Shown here: positions 11,771-22,598 of the stretch, in pieces
Numbering within the stretch: position 1 is the stretch's first letter
Layout: every line of letters begins with the position of its first letter
From: Channallabes apus
Lineage: Eukaryota > Chordata > Actinopteri > Siluriformes > Clariidae
NCBI GenBank assembly: GCA_030522415.1
Contig: CM060108.1
Span: 42,360,256-42,424,255 of the forward strand
Reading direction: 5' to 3'
DNA: 64,000 nt
Position numbers and translations under genes: made by a program
Notes under the pieces: generated by a model
The model's database searches: none
Told to the model about the DNA's origin: nothing
What the model saw: only the letters and a program-made list of their open reading frames with translations

Positions 11771-14407
11771 CATAGGAAGGTAATCACGTATCATTACATA
11801 TTAGCCACACGATGTCACATTTGTTTATGTCACTTGCATTTACATACAGTAGTTCTCACGTAATCACCTATGAAACATGTCTGATGTGAGACGTTAAAGA
11901 ACATTTTGATGCAACGACACACATGGATGCATGATATACTGTAACACGACAACACTGTTTAATCTGTACAAGGTTCCTAAATTCTGACCTTTCCTGTTTA
12001 ACTAAATGTTTTTAGCTTTTGTCTCTGTGCTTGGTACAGAGACTGTATAGAAGAGGCGTATACACTACATTACAGGTGGATATGACACCGGAGTGATTCC
12101 ATGGCACCCGAGATACAGCAGATAAATGGTGTAGAAAATATATTTATGTATGCAGGATTCACTGCCAGTAAAATCCGAGCGGTCATTCGGAGATGCATTG
12201 GTGGACGGGCGCATACTGGTGTCCGGTGATTACACGCCACAGCTGAGTTTCAGTAAGAAACCGAAATGAGAGAGAGAGAGAGAGAGAGGAGAAAGAGAAA
12301 GAGCAACGTGGCAGGCGTTACACATTCCACAGCGACACTGAAGATCCAACTTGGCGACAACGCACCGGGGAAAAAAAATGGAATGACAGGAAGTATGTAG
12401 GTATGAGCTACACGGAAAGGCAGGACTGGGTAAATGTCAGACGCCGAGGTTGAAGTGTTTGCATACAAGCGGATGATGTATGGCCTCCGTCTGTGCCATT
12501 TATTCCCTCAAGCAATAACGCTATCGCCTCTGTCTCACACGCTATATTGAAATGGGTGGGGGGAAAAAATGGCTTTTGGAATTTCACTGGGATCCACATG
12601 TGCAGCCTGGGACGCTCGGGGTCACGTTTCACAAAGAACGAAACTCTCTCTGCGCAGAGATGTGCTTCGAGACATGCTGTCTGGGTCGGGCGGTTCTCAA
12701 ACTTTTTGTTAATGTTCTATGGTCATTCTTTATATGGATACAAAAAAAGAATAATTACTTTTATATCCCTCCATTTGAAAATGAACCCATCGAGCAGTTT
12801 AATCATATATATGATAAATGTGTGCTGTGATTCTGACCCCTGGTGGACAATCCCCCCTCCCCCCCGACCCTCCACCATCACCACCATAAGAACCAGTAGT
12901 CTAATCCACATGAGCCTTAACCTGACTGAAATCTGAAATCAATGCAACTTTAAAAGAACCAGTAAAAATCTCCAATCTAGTTTCCAACACATTCCCTGGC
13001 ACACACAAACACACACACACACACACACACGCAAACATGTCTTTGCCTCAAGTTGGACATAAAAACACAGCCCCAGATCAAGTAATTAAAACAATCAACA
13101 AATCAAAAAGCACAACCCGCACCACCCTGATACATTTGACTCTCATTTATCTAAATCTCGAATCGAGCGTCTATCCCTAAAGCCTGGACGAGACCCCTGC
13201 TTCGGCCCGGCGTGTGCCTGCTGCCCGTCAACACCTTTCGTGGGACAACGGAGAGATGCCTTGGTGGTTGTGTTCTCCTCTCCCTCGAGGTGTTGATTTT
13301 TAAAATGGTGGCTAGAAGAACACACCGCAGACCGTGTAATCTTGCTTTCAGATGATGACTTCTGAGAAACAGCTGGGGGGGGGGGGGGTGTAGGGGAGGG
13401 TAAATAAATAAATAAATAAATAAGGGGGGGGGGGTGGAGAGGGCAGACCGCAAGCTGGGAATGTGAAATCGCGGACAATTATTTGCTGAGCGAAATACAA
13501 AGCCTGCCAGATGAACTGGAGCTTAGCCATGAATACCAGTGGCTACCCTCAAAGGCTACAGGGGGAAAAAGTCTGCATTCGATTTACTTTACCGCCTGTG
13601 CGTGCATGTGCGCGTGCACGTGTGTGCGCGCATGTGTGTGTGTGTGTGTGTGTGTGTAAGAATAAAGGAAGGTCTCTCCACTCTTGTTTGCAAACATGAG
13701 GTCCCTAAAGCCGGTGTTTGCATCTAGATAAGTTCAAAAAGAATCAACGAAAGAAAGAAGAGAAGACAGAATGGACAGGCATGAGACGTGCGTCTGTCTG
13801 TCAGCATACAGCAAAACATCACAAACATATCTCATCACTCTGTTAACCTGAATAAACGCCTCCTCTCTATCCGAGCTTGACCCAAAGCCGCTCACACACA
13901 CTCACACACACACTCACACACACTCTCACACACACGATTCCATTTTATTTTCCCTTCTCGACTGATGCATCCTCACAAAAACAAACTCTACATCAGATTC
14001 CAGCACAGCTTTCCTGACTCCTCACACCCCTGACCCGGCTCGTCATCTCATCACTACGAAGTGTGTGTCAGAGCAGGAAATAACCAAACTCTGTCTTGGC
14101 GATCCGAGAAGCACGGGTTCTGCTTTGTCTATCAGAGAGGAGGGGGGAAAAAAGAAAAGAAAAAAAGAAAATGCATCCTCTTGCTCTTTCAAAAAATAAA
14201 AAGAAGAAAAAGTCATGTGACATGACCATCTAAAAAAATCAAGGATGATTTATGGGTTAGACTTTAAGCCTCAGCAAATTGTGAGAATCAACAAAAGTTT
14301 GAGTCTGACATGCTGTCCAACTCGTCTCCTGACTGTTCCTCCAGGATGCACATGCTGAATGGATTAAATATCAGTAAAGAGTGTTAGAAATGATCCAGAA
14401 TTCCTTT

Positions 14408-14455
<48 letters not shown>

Positions 14456-14559
14456 TAAACCTTTTTTTTTTTTGCCCCAGTAGCAGGAAAGAATTGTAAT
14501 CACAACCAAAGTTACAAAGTCCTACAGGCACTTTGGAGTATTGGAGTATTATTGGTGTA
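11771..14559. other. Presumed intron 1 near exon 1, microsatellite-rich
   Basis: It contains (GA)n at 12268-12290, (CA)n at 13008-13030, poly-G plus (AAAT)n at 13375-13434, (TG)n at 13632-13657, (CA)n-type tracts at 13890-13936 and (CA)n(GA)n at 14409-14453. Open frames at 12493-12936 and 13143-13530 run through these tracts and are not credible genes. Confidence 0.45.
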
Positions 14560-14674
14560 AAAAATGATGCAACACGCACAGCCTTTACGCAACGCGCGTC
14601 GCCTCGGACCTGAAAGCACCACAAGCGCGTCTGTGCGTTACACCGCATGCATTCATTCAGGTGCAGGAGAGAGC

Positions 14675-14752
14675 AGAGGCGAGGCGAGGCGAGGCGAGGC
14701 AGGGGTAAGGGGAAGGCAGGGGGAAGGCGAGGCGAGGCGAGGCGAGGCAGGG
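14675..14752. repeat. GGCGA pentanucleotide minisatellite just inside intron 1
   Basis: There are two runs of four to five GGCGA units (14675-14702 and 14723-14752). They are separated by a G-rich spacer, ggggtaaggggaaggcaggg. The array lies 60-140 nt downstream of the exon 1 donor on the gene strand, inside the CpG island. The spacer's G runs could favour a quadruplex on the plus strand. Confidence 0.75.
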
Positions 14753-14814
14753 CTGCTACTGTAATGCTGCTGAAATGCGCTCGGGGGTCCGCGGAGGAAC
14801 AGCGGCACACTTAC

Positions 14815-14854
14815 CTCGGAGCGATCTTGGCTTGGCTTGCTTGCGGCGCGACAT
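14815..14854 (-). CDS. znf521: First coding exon of a ZNF521/ZNF423-type zinc-finger regulator
   Basis: Read on the minus strand, the ATG at 14854-14852 opens 13 codons, MSRRKQAKPRSLR, plus one base (G). The exon then ends at a textbook donor, CCGAG^GTAAGTGTG, so the intron is phase 1. The start has A at -3. The peptide is the conserved amino-terminal motif shared by FOG (ZFPM), SALL, BCL11, ZNF423 and ZNF521 proteins. In family members it binds RBBP4/7 and recruits the NuRD co-repressor in the nucleus. 'AKPRSL' matches ZNF521 best; ZNF423 normally reads 'AKPRSV' and SALL 'AKPQ'. In the family this exon is short and is followed by a long intron, which fits the absence of any C2H2-finger exon in the remaining 14.8 kb. 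The surrounding CpG island supports a promoter-proximal exon. A possible acceptor (ctctgtag|g) lies directly before the ATG, so the 5' untranslated region may itself be spliced. The family call is firm; the paralogue is inferred. Confidence 0.8.
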
Positions 14855-14943
14855 CCTACAGAGACGAGGCTGCTGATCGGTGGAGGGGTTTTAGCGCAAG
14901 AACATCGCAGAGAGACCGGGCTCGAGGAGAAAACAACGCGCTC

Positions 14944-15026
14944 TGATGGAAGGAAGGAAGGAAAGGAAGGAAAGGAGGGAGGGAGGGATGAAGGGATGGA
15001 TAGATGGATGGATGGATGGATGGGGT
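14944..15026. repeat. Purine-rich GGAAG / GGAT tract in the presumed 5' UTR
   Basis: This is a run of ggaaggaaggaaagg units passing into gggagggaggg and then gatggatggatgg units. It lies about 90-170 nt upstream of the ATG in gene orientation, so it is probably transcribed as a pyrimidine-rich (CTTCC/ATCC) 5' UTR tract. Confidence 0.7.
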
Positions 15027-15559
15027 CTCAACACTTTGTTTTTGGTTTAGGTCTGCTTTTATCAGCGAGAAAATCCGCTGTAGGTCGAGGCGGGGGAAAG
15101 TGCGGGCGCGGAGAATCCGTCGTGTGCGTCCATGTCCTGCGCGAAAACGCGTCGATTCCCGACAATAAAGTGATGATGTGTGATTGACGCGCGGAGTTGG
15201 AGCTTTACGCGTGGATTCTTGGCACGGAGCGCAAAAAGACAAAAAAATGAAGAATGAAAGAAAGAAAGAAGAAAACGCGTGCTGAAAATGTAAAAAATAT
15301 AAATATATAATAAAAAAAAGATAAAATGATAATAAAAAATTGTAATAATAACAATAAAGTCAAATACTTATTCTTCCTTCTTTCCTTCCCTTACATTCAT
15401 CCAAGTGTTAAAAACTGTTTATTATGTTTTTTTAATCTATTTATAATCTGTATAACTACGAACAGAAAAAGATATAAAAATAAAAGAAACTCTTTCCTTT
15501 TTAAGAAAAAAAAGCAGACGCAAAAAGAAAAAAAAAGACCCAGGCAGACTGATAAAGAG

Positions 15560-15907
15560 AGATTATAGAGAGAGAGAGAGAGAAGGAGAGAGAGAGAGAG
15601 GGAGATGAGAGAGAGAGGGAGAGAGGAAGAAGACTGCGCGCTCGCTCGTCACCAACCTGCGAGGTGTCGGACTGCGCCGCCGCTCCGGTAGTCCGGTACA
15701 TCATAATGGAAAATGGAAGCGAGGCCCCCAAAGCCATGAGGACGGCTCCAGAGGGGGCCCGAGCCCACAGGGACGCGCGCGCTGCGTAATCACGGAGGAA
15801 ATCATTGTCGGCCTGCCTGCCTGCCTGCGCTCGCGCACACACACACACACTCTCACACTCTCACACACACACACACACGCGTTACACTATACTACACACA
15901 CTACACA

Positions 15908-15945
<38 letters not shown>

Positions 15946-16050
15946 GCATGATTAAAATCCGAGGGGCGGCAACAAAACGCGGAGATGCCGATCCGGATCA
16001 GGAGTCGGCTCAGTGTGACACACACACACACACACGCGCGCGCGCGGGTT
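15560..16050. promoter_or_regulatory. GC-rich upstream block flanked by GA, CA and CG microsatellites
   Basis: A (GA)n tract occupies 15566-15636. A CpG-rich segment follows at 15637-15835 (ctgcgcgctcgctcgtcacc, ggacgcgcgcgctgcgtaatc). Then come (CA)n tracts at 15836-15881 and 15908-15943, and (CA)n(CG)n at 16018-16046. The CpG-rich segment may be an upstream promoter or first untranslated exon of the minus-strand gene. No long open reading frame of believable composition crosses it. Confidence 0.4.
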
Positions 16051-16084
16051 GCCAGCTTAACGTTTTAACATCAAACCCCTCAAA

Positions 16085-16262
16085 ATTCATCTCCAGTCAA
16101 TTATTATTATTATTAAGAATTACTAATTAAAATTATTATTATTATTATTATAAAACTACACATATCAGTGTAATAATGTTTATGATTAAGAATTATTAAT
16201 TAAAGAATAATATTATTATTATGATGATTATTATGATGATGATTATTATTATTAGCGGTATT
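16085..16262. repeat. ATT-rich low-complexity region
   Basis: Repeated attatt and atgatg units. Similar tracts recur at 16510-16710, 16935-17030 (including (TTG)n at 16983-17009) and 17249-17291, framing two SINEs and a LINE tail. Confidence 0.8.
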
Positions 16263-16509
16263 GGCGGTGGTAGCTCAGTGTGCTATTGCTCTGAGTTACT
16301 GATCAGAAAGTCGGTGGTTTGAGCTCCGCCTCCACCATGTTGCCTCTGTTGGGCCCTTGAGCAAGGCCCTTAACTCTACCGGCTCCGGAGGTGCAGTATA
16401 ATGGCTGACCCCGCCTTCTGACCCCCGGCCTACTAACAAAAAGCTGCGATATGTGAAGACTAAAGACTCTCAAGGTACAGGAATAAAAGTGCGATGAATA
16501 AAGGCTGAA
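16263..16509 (+). mobile_element. tRNA-derived SINE
   Basis: It begins with a tRNA-like head: ggtggtagctcagtgtg (A-box-like) and ggtggtttgagctcc (B-box-like). The body has gggcccttgagcaaggccc and ends gatgaataaaggctgaa. The organisation is that of a pol III-transcribed SINE mobilised by a partner LINE. Confidence 0.8.
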
Positions 16510-16711
16510 TTTATTAGTAGTAGTAGTTATTATTAGTAGTGGTATTATTATTATTATTAAATTGCAATTATCAATATTATAATACTATTTATTATTATAA
16601 TTATAAAATTTAAATAATTAATATTATAATACTATTTATAATAATAAAAATAATAATTATTATTATTATACATTTACAATTATTATTATAATTATTATAA
16701 TTATTATTACT

Positions 16712-16895
16712 ACACAAGTGAAGTTTACATTGTCTTTTGTTCAAGTTTTTTGATGGTTTTGTTAAGTTACCGTTGTAATTTTGTATTAGTTAGTTTTGTT
16801 AATGTTGTTAGTTTATGTTGTGTGTAGCACCCTGGTCCTGGTCCAGGAATTGTATATGGTTGAAATGACAATAAAAGCCTGCTTGACTTGACTTA
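16712..16895 (+). mobile_element. 3' tail of a LINE
   Basis: The segment ends ggttgaaatgacaataaaag followed by cctgcttgacttgactt, a type of 3' end common to 5'-truncated fish LINEs. There is no coding sequence. Whether it belongs to the same family as the LINE at the right edge cannot be told here. Confidence 0.45.
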
Positions 16896-17030
16896 ATGAT
16901 TAGTAGTAGTATAAAAGTACAAGCATTTATATAATAATATTATTATAAAATGTACTATTATTATTATTGTTATTATTATTATTGTTGTTGTTGTTGTTGT
17001 TGTTGTTGTTATTATTATTATTATAATTAT

Positions 17031-17250
17031 CTGTGGTAGTGGTTTAGTGAGTTAAGGCTCTGAGTTACTGATCAGAAGGTCAGCATTTCTGCAGTTGTTT
17101 GCTGCATTGTTGGGCCCTTGATCAAGGCCCTTAACCCTAAAAGGTTGCTGTAAAATGACTGACCCTGCACTCTGACCCCAGCCTACTTACAAAGCTAGTT
17201 TATGGGAAGAGTAAAGAATGTCACTGTTTATGTGATGAATAAAGGCTGAA
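17031..17250 (+). mobile_element. tRNA-derived SINE, diverged copy
   Basis: It is the same family as 16263-16509 (gttactgatcagaagg, gttgggcccttgatcaaggc, gatgaataaaggctgaa), but the B box has decayed and part of the middle is missing. Confidence 0.75.
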
Positions 17251-17290
<40 letters not shown>

Positions 17291-17291
17291 G

Positions 17292-17650
17292 CCTTTATTT
17301 TGGTTTTAAAGTTTCAATGTGCTTTACATATTTTTTTTATTTATGGTCAAGAAATAATAAATGGTGAATATAAAATAACAAAAATGTAAAAAAGCTAAAT
17401 AAGCAGTGACATAAAGCTTTAAACATAAAGCAAATAAACATAGAGCAAATAATAAAATGGTTACAATCATGATTGATAAATTTTTTAGTATCATAAATTA
17501 TTTTAATTTAGATTGTTCATATGCATTATTAATTAAGAAACATTATTACACTGTCTACACATTTACTTGCTCTGTTAATTATATTTAATGCATGCCGTTT
17601 GTAAGTGTACAGTTCTGACCCATTTACTGTGCCGCACAATTACACACATG

Positions 17651-17689
<39 letters not shown>

Positions 17690-17872
17690 CCCAGCATGAT
17701 AACTCTTTCAGATGGGAGGACAGTCTTCCTAAATTTACTCTTTTTTTAACAGCATTATTAATTTTAAATAATTGAAAACTCATTCATGGTTTAGATCTGC
17801 TTCTCAGCCTGCCTTTTAAAGAGCCAGCCTGAAGACCATTTAGGGACTGTCCTGAGTTATAAAACACTGTAT
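17292..17872. other. AT-rich intergenic sequence with (GA)n at 17654-17687
   Basis: Apart from the GA microsatellite, no gene or transposon end is recognised. Confidence 0.4.
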
Positions 17873-18125
17873 ATTCTTTCATTCATCTTGAGTAAGCAGT
17901 TTATCTTAATCAGCTTCTTGATGGATCCAGAGCTTATTTCAGGAACCCAGGAATACACCGACGCCGATCTGTTACAGCACACCTAGGAACAAATGCATCT
18001 TAGCCAGCCAACCCTCTTTCATGTTTTTGGGTGGATGGAGGAAATGATGATCCAGATGAAAACCAAAATAGTGATACCATGGAGATAACATAAGAAACTC
18101 CATATAGACGCTCAATGGTTTCCAT
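17873..18125 (-). mobile_element. Old, diverged SINE of the attcattcat-tail type
   Basis: It starts ttcattcatcttgagtaagc, continues with ggatccagagcttatttcagg and contains a degenerate 'gtttttgggtggatggagga' core. This matches the layout of the younger copies at 35.4 and 53.8 kb, in the same orientation (3' tail on the left). The tRNA head is no longer recognisable. Confidence 0.5.
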
Positions 18126-19388
18126 GATTAGATTTATAAGTGTGGTTAAATGATTAATTGGATGCATAATATCAGCACAATATGATATGTGTAGAAAATG
18201 TAAAAAATAAATAAATAAATAAATAAATAAATAAAAACGATGGGGACATAAACCAATGATCTGGCAACCCTATGCTGAGCTGTTTTCTCTCAGTCAGTCT
18301 GTAGCTTTCAGCAGATGGATTGGTCCCCCTTCTGGCAGGAAAAGCACTCCTTAGAAGCAGTTTATTCAGAAAGACTTCATTGAAAAAAGCATGAAAATGA
18401 AAGGATAGAGAAAATATGGAGTCAGGTGCATATGTGATAATTATTTAAATATTATGTGTTAATGATAAATGACTATAAGAACAGGACATGTAATGTATAT
18501 CAGCTGATCCTTGTTTTATAAAATGTTCATTTCAGCTTAGTGATGTAAATTTCACATCAATTAAATTTTGTCACATCTGAAAGTCATGAGATGTCCGATT
18601 ATACCATGTAGATCCTCTAAACACAAACCTGGGATTAAAGAAAGCGACTAAAGTGTGCGTCACTTCATATCTCAATCGCCCTCTTATGGGTGGATTTTGG
18701 TTGATAATCATCACAGCGTTTTAATCAAAAAGAATTCCCCATGGATTAGCTTGGTTACAGTGGCATGTGATCTCAAACCGCTGGCCTAAACTCCCCATCA
18801 TCTCACAACTACATGAACCGGAAACAGCTACCTAGCAACTACCAAGACATCTGCTCTAGCAGCATTTTAGTACCAGATTGACACTAGATGACCGCACACT
18901 CACTGAGAATTCAATTCCTGCACACCCCTCCAGCACACACTTTTTCTCCTGTGAAATTCTAGCCGGTGTCAGGCAGCGGTTTTAGAAAGTTCTAATGAAG
19001 TGCAGCGGTGACGGGAGGCCGGTGGAGGTCTATCCCTTCAGGTTTTGGTCTTTTCTTAGCAGAGCACAAGCTCCTCTCACCTGTCCAGGCTTTACACCCC
19101 ACCTATGTGAAAATGAGGCCCAGGAACGACCTCCTGTGGAGGGGCTCACACTCTTAGCTCTCACCCCTGAGGGCCGTCAGATCACTCTGTCCTCACCCTT
19201 ACCTCAGAGCTTATTACAGTATGCCTGCAGGCGAACTTAGGATGCAGAGAGTCACAGAGTGTCCTCTTCTTTCAAGCTATGAGTGAGTGAGGTGTGCAAT
19301 TAAAAATCCATAAGTACATGTTTGTTATATCCGATTTGGAAATAAGATTTAACGTATTGTTATAACTTGGAAGCACAAGCACATGATG
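18126..19388. other. Intergenic sequence without recognisable genes
   Basis: Contains an (AAAT)n tract at 18206-18236. The 81-codon frame at 18995-19240 lacks any family resemblance. Nothing else is seen. Confidence 0.4.
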
Positions 19389-19390
19389 TA

Positions 19391-19830
19391 CACTATATAG
19401 ACAAAAGGTGTTTCAATCACTCCCCTTATCCCCAGTGGAGGACAATCTTAATTCTTCAACATACCAAGACATCCTGGACAATGCTAGGCTTCCAACTTTG
19501 TGGCAACAGTTTGTAGAAGGCCCTTTTCTATTCCAACATGACCGTGCCCCAGTGCACAAAGCAAGGACTATAAAGACATGGTTTGATGAGTTCAGTGTGG
19601 AAGAACTTGACTGGCCCTAACATAGAGCCCTGATCTCAACCCCATCGAGCACTATTGGGATGAACTGGGACGGAGATTCTCGTTCTCGCCAGGCCTTCTC
19701 GTCTAACATCAGTGCCTGACCTCATAAATACTCTACAGAATGAATGGGCACGAATTCCCACAGAAACACTGCAAAATCAGTTCCACTCTCTAATCGTTCA
19801 CAGGAACGACTGCAGCGGGCTGCGAGCCAC
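19391..19830 (+). pseudogene. Internally deleted Tc1-like transposase remnant
   Basis: A Tc1-type terminal sequence, TA|cactatatagacaaaagg, is followed almost at once by the carboxy-terminal half of a transposase. Recognisable blocks are LNSSTYQDILDNA, LPTLWQQF, FQHDRAPVHKA (second catalytic D) and EELDWP. A stop/frameshift after EELDWP shifts the next block, whose DNA (gatctcaaccccatcgagc) still encodes DLNPIE with the third catalytic acid. The amino-terminal DNA-binding region and first catalytic D are missing, so the copy is dead. Confidence 0.8.
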
Positions 19831-19910
19831 CTCAGCCAGGATGATAATTCACAGACGTACAGTCTTCTTTAAAACGTTTGCATAGTTCAAATGTTCTACT
19901 GAGGCTAAGA
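19796..19910 (+). repeat. Transposon fragment shared with 45435-45530 (inverted)
   Basis: The segment gggctgcgagccacctcagc and cttctttaaaacgtttgc recurs in reverse complement around 45435-45530 (gggctccgagccacctcagt, cttctttaaaacgttagc). It is therefore a dispersed repeat, probably mariner-derived. Confidence 0.5.
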
Positions 19911-20559
19911 GTGCTCTCTAAATGTTGGACACCTTCATTCATTCAAGTCCCAGTTTCACTTGAACACACCTGGTATACAGTATTAAACCTGTTTTACTTG
20001 GAGATTCTATCTAAGATTCTACAAAAAGATTTAAACAACAAAACGATATTCTCAGCATGACTACTATTTACGCTTAGACAGTTATTATCATGTTTTATTT
20101 TATTTATTTATTTATTTGGTCATTGATATGTCATGTGCAGTTTCCATTCCTTCTGTAAATCTTGCATTCTCTCTTCATTTACAGTAAAACTAGTCAAATC
20201 TGGAAAAAGTGCTTTCTAGTAAATTTTATATAAATAGCACTTTTTGCTGCAGTTGTTGTACATTTATACTGTAGAACTCCCATTTTTAGCATTTATACCA
20301 AATAATAGCATGCTTTCTTGTTTTTTTTTTTTGTTTTTTTTTAATAGAAATGATATATAATTCCATTATATTTTGTCAACTGTCAGCTTAGTTTACTTCA
20401 ATACTTTATTTTTTAATGTGCTGAAAATTACCACTTCATATTGCCTTCAGGGCATTTCTTTATAAAAGACAGCTTATCTGGGATGTTATGACCTACATTG
20501 TTGTCAGGGTTTTTTACTTTATTGAATATCATTTCACACCTATTTTCATAAGACCCTTA
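19911..20559. other. AT-rich intergenic sequence
   Basis: It contains (TTTA)n at 20099-20118 and a T-rich tract at 20320-20343. No gene seen. Confidence 0.4.
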
Positions 20560-21090
20560 AAACTTGACAGCCGCTCTCGCACCTCGGAATGAATTCCCCA
20601 CCCGCCGGGTGACAAAAGAAAAGAGAAGGGAGGAATATCAAATATGAAAAAAAAAAAAAAAAAAAAACCCCAGTAAAGATTGACGTGATTTGGTTTATTG
20701 CAGCATTCAAAGTGTTCGCGGGATGTAAACATCTATTTGTAGGTCTGCCGCGCTCTGTCGGGAGGTCTCGCTTGTCTTCTACTTCAGTGTGAGCCGAGCC
20801 TCTGCTCCCAGCATGCTGTCAAGCGCTTTTTCCCCCAAATCCGAGGCACCTCAGTTATACGCCTGTGTGCCCGTGTGCCCCGGGCCTCAGTGGCAGCCTG
20901 CAACAACACGCAAACAAACAAACGGCGCTCCCTGACTCCTTATGGGCTTTTTGTATCTTTCATTAGCTGCGGAATGAAGAATCTGTGGATGAATTTTACA
21001 AAGCGAGGAGAGGTTTCCACTCATGCAAATGTTCCAGAGCCCTGAAGTGGTGTAATTGCTTGATGTCTTGCCCTTTTTCACTGCTTGTGA
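20560..21090. promoter_or_regulatory. Candidate conserved noncoding block upstream of the znf521-like gene
   Basis: This repeat-poor stretch of balanced composition has an octamer-like catgcaaatg (21023-21032) and motifs such as cattagctgc and gtgtaattgc. It is unlike the surrounding AT-rich DNA. No exon structure is apparent. Proposed as an enhancer by composition and context only. Confidence 0.3.
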
Positions 21091-21889
21091 AGATGCACTA
21101 TACTTAGCCCCCTAAGGACGTGCGCACAAAAAGTCAGTTTGTCACATTTTTAATCAAATGTATAATGAGTGGATGGTGTCACTTTTAGATACTTTTTCTC
21201 CGAGCATTAGTTAACAGTTAGGTCCATTTATTAGTCTTGAGAGATGAAATCCATTGATTAATTGATTAGTAATGAAAGTATTAGTGTTGCACAGTACTGT
21301 ACATCTGTACATCCAAAGGTATATTCTATCATACCAAGCAAAAACTGATGAAGACCCGATGAGACCTCGGAGTGTACGTTGCAATTTCTACTGACTGTTT
21401 CTCCTTATTTATAGCTTATATATAACTCAATCGTTTCTTTAACCAGGAAGAAATTTGGCAAAAGAATTATATATATAGACGATGACGTTGGGACAAAGTT
21501 GGTCATGTCCTCATATGAGGACATTCAGGTCTCAAGAAGATATCAACACTTAAAGACTGCCACTGATATGTCACATTATTCTACAGTCTGGGACAGAAAG
21601 TAACGAGCACCAGCTTTGTTTCTTGTGTCTTCGCTTTAAAAGGATCAATTTATAGACCACGTCAAGCAAAGACAACGAATGAGATTTAAAATGACTGGAA
21701 CTAGGTTAGGAACTCTCTAGCATATGCAAGGACAATGCTGTGGGAAAAACATGGCTGGGGATCACTTAAACGCCTGGTGACGCTGCATCAGAAAAAAAAA
21801 TAGACAGTAGAAATCATATCTCATAATGAAAGTAAGAGCATTTCTACACGCGCGATGTGACGAGATGTGACAAGGACAGGAATGAGAAT
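21091..21889. other. Intergenic sequence with a 20-bp perfect palindrome
   Basis: No gene is recognised. At 21505-21524 atgtcctcatatgaggacat is its own reverse complement. Confidence 0.5.
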
Positions 21890-22150
21890 AAATAGCTTTG
21901 TGTCCATAAGAAAACCACCTGGTCGATGCACCCATCATGCATAGTGTCCACTGTACAAGTCTCTGGAGACAGTGTTATGATCTGAGGTTTCTTCAGTTGC
22001 TCAGGTCTAGACTCAGCAATGTTACATGGCAATAGAATGAAGTCAGCTGACGACCTGAATGTATTGAATGACCAGATTATCACATCTATGGAGTTTTTCC
22101 TCCTTGGTACTGAAATGGTACTGAAAATATCCCAGGACTCATTTTCACAC
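21890..22150 (+). pseudogene. Tc1-like transposase fragment
   Basis: The DNA is homologous to 49917-50130 (inverted) and to 59060-59140. The shared core is ggagacagtgttatgatctg, ttgctcaggtctagactcag and atgaagtcagctgacgac. In the 49.9-kb copy the same core encodes GGSVMI-GCFSCSGL, a Tc1 transposase block. Multiple stops; no ends identified. Confidence 0.65.
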
Positions 22151-22349
22151 ACAAACCTGGATGGGTAACGTACCACTCTGGGTATTTCTTGTCAGCAGAA
22201 ATATCTGATAATATGGCATATTCACACCAGCTGTACTTCCTCAGGTCAAAGCATGAAGAACAATCCTAGTGCATGATTTTTCACCCTCAGTTTTACTGCA
22301 GATTATTGTTTTCTGTTGCATATCTCACCAAAACCTTAATAATGGCTAC

Positions 22350-22598
22350 TAATTGGAGCCTATTCCTGGAGACTTACTGCATGGCACGAGGCGGGGTACA
22401 ATAGATAGGGGGCCAATCTATCACAGGAAACAATTTGGGAACACCAATTAACCTAATCGACATGTATTTGGATGGTTGGAGAAAACCGGAGTACCCGGAG
22501 GAAACCCACTAAGCACAGGGAGAACCCGGACCCAGAGATGGAATCGAACTGGGACGGTGCAAAGCGATAATGCTTACCACTACGCCACCTAGCTGCCC
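22350..22598 (-). mobile_element. SINE of the attcattcat-tail family, tail missing
   Basis: The core aaaccggagtacccggagga and ggtacaatagatagggggcc identify the family. The reverse-strand tRNA-like head (gtagtggtaagcattatcgc with a B-box-like cagttcgattcc) lies at the right end. The 3' tail on the left is truncated. Confidence 0.75.

Larger units (their letters stand above)
14560..15250 (-). promoter_or_regulatory. CpG island over exon 1 and 5' UTR of the znf521-like gene
   Basis: CpG dinucleotides are dense here (for example gcaacgcgcgtcgcctcgg, gtgcgggcgcggagaatccg, gacgcgcggagttgg), whereas the flanking kilobases are AT-rich and CpG-poor. The block contains the MSRRKQ exon and would hold the 5' UTR and core promoter at higher coordinates, since the gene reads leftward. 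No obvious TATA box at a fixed distance is visible, as is usual for CpG-island promoters. The exact transcription start cannot be read from sequence. Confidence 0.6.

Noticed and set aside
12493..12936. 147-codon open frame
   Set aside because: Runs through a poly-C/CACC simple stretch, overlaps long frames on both strands, has no recognisable domain or splice context; chance ORF.
13860..13936. CRISPR-like spaced repeats
   Set aside because: Interrupted CA microsatellite in a vertebrate genome, no unique spacers of constant length.
14406..15242. Long frames on both strands around the CpG island
   Set aside because: They read through GA, GGCGA and GGAT repeats and arise from GC-rich composition; only the 40-bp MSRRKQ exon has family support.
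16263..17250. tRNA genes suggested by A- and B-box motifs
   Set aside because: No complete cloverleaf; the motifs belong to SINEs with characteristic bodies and tails.
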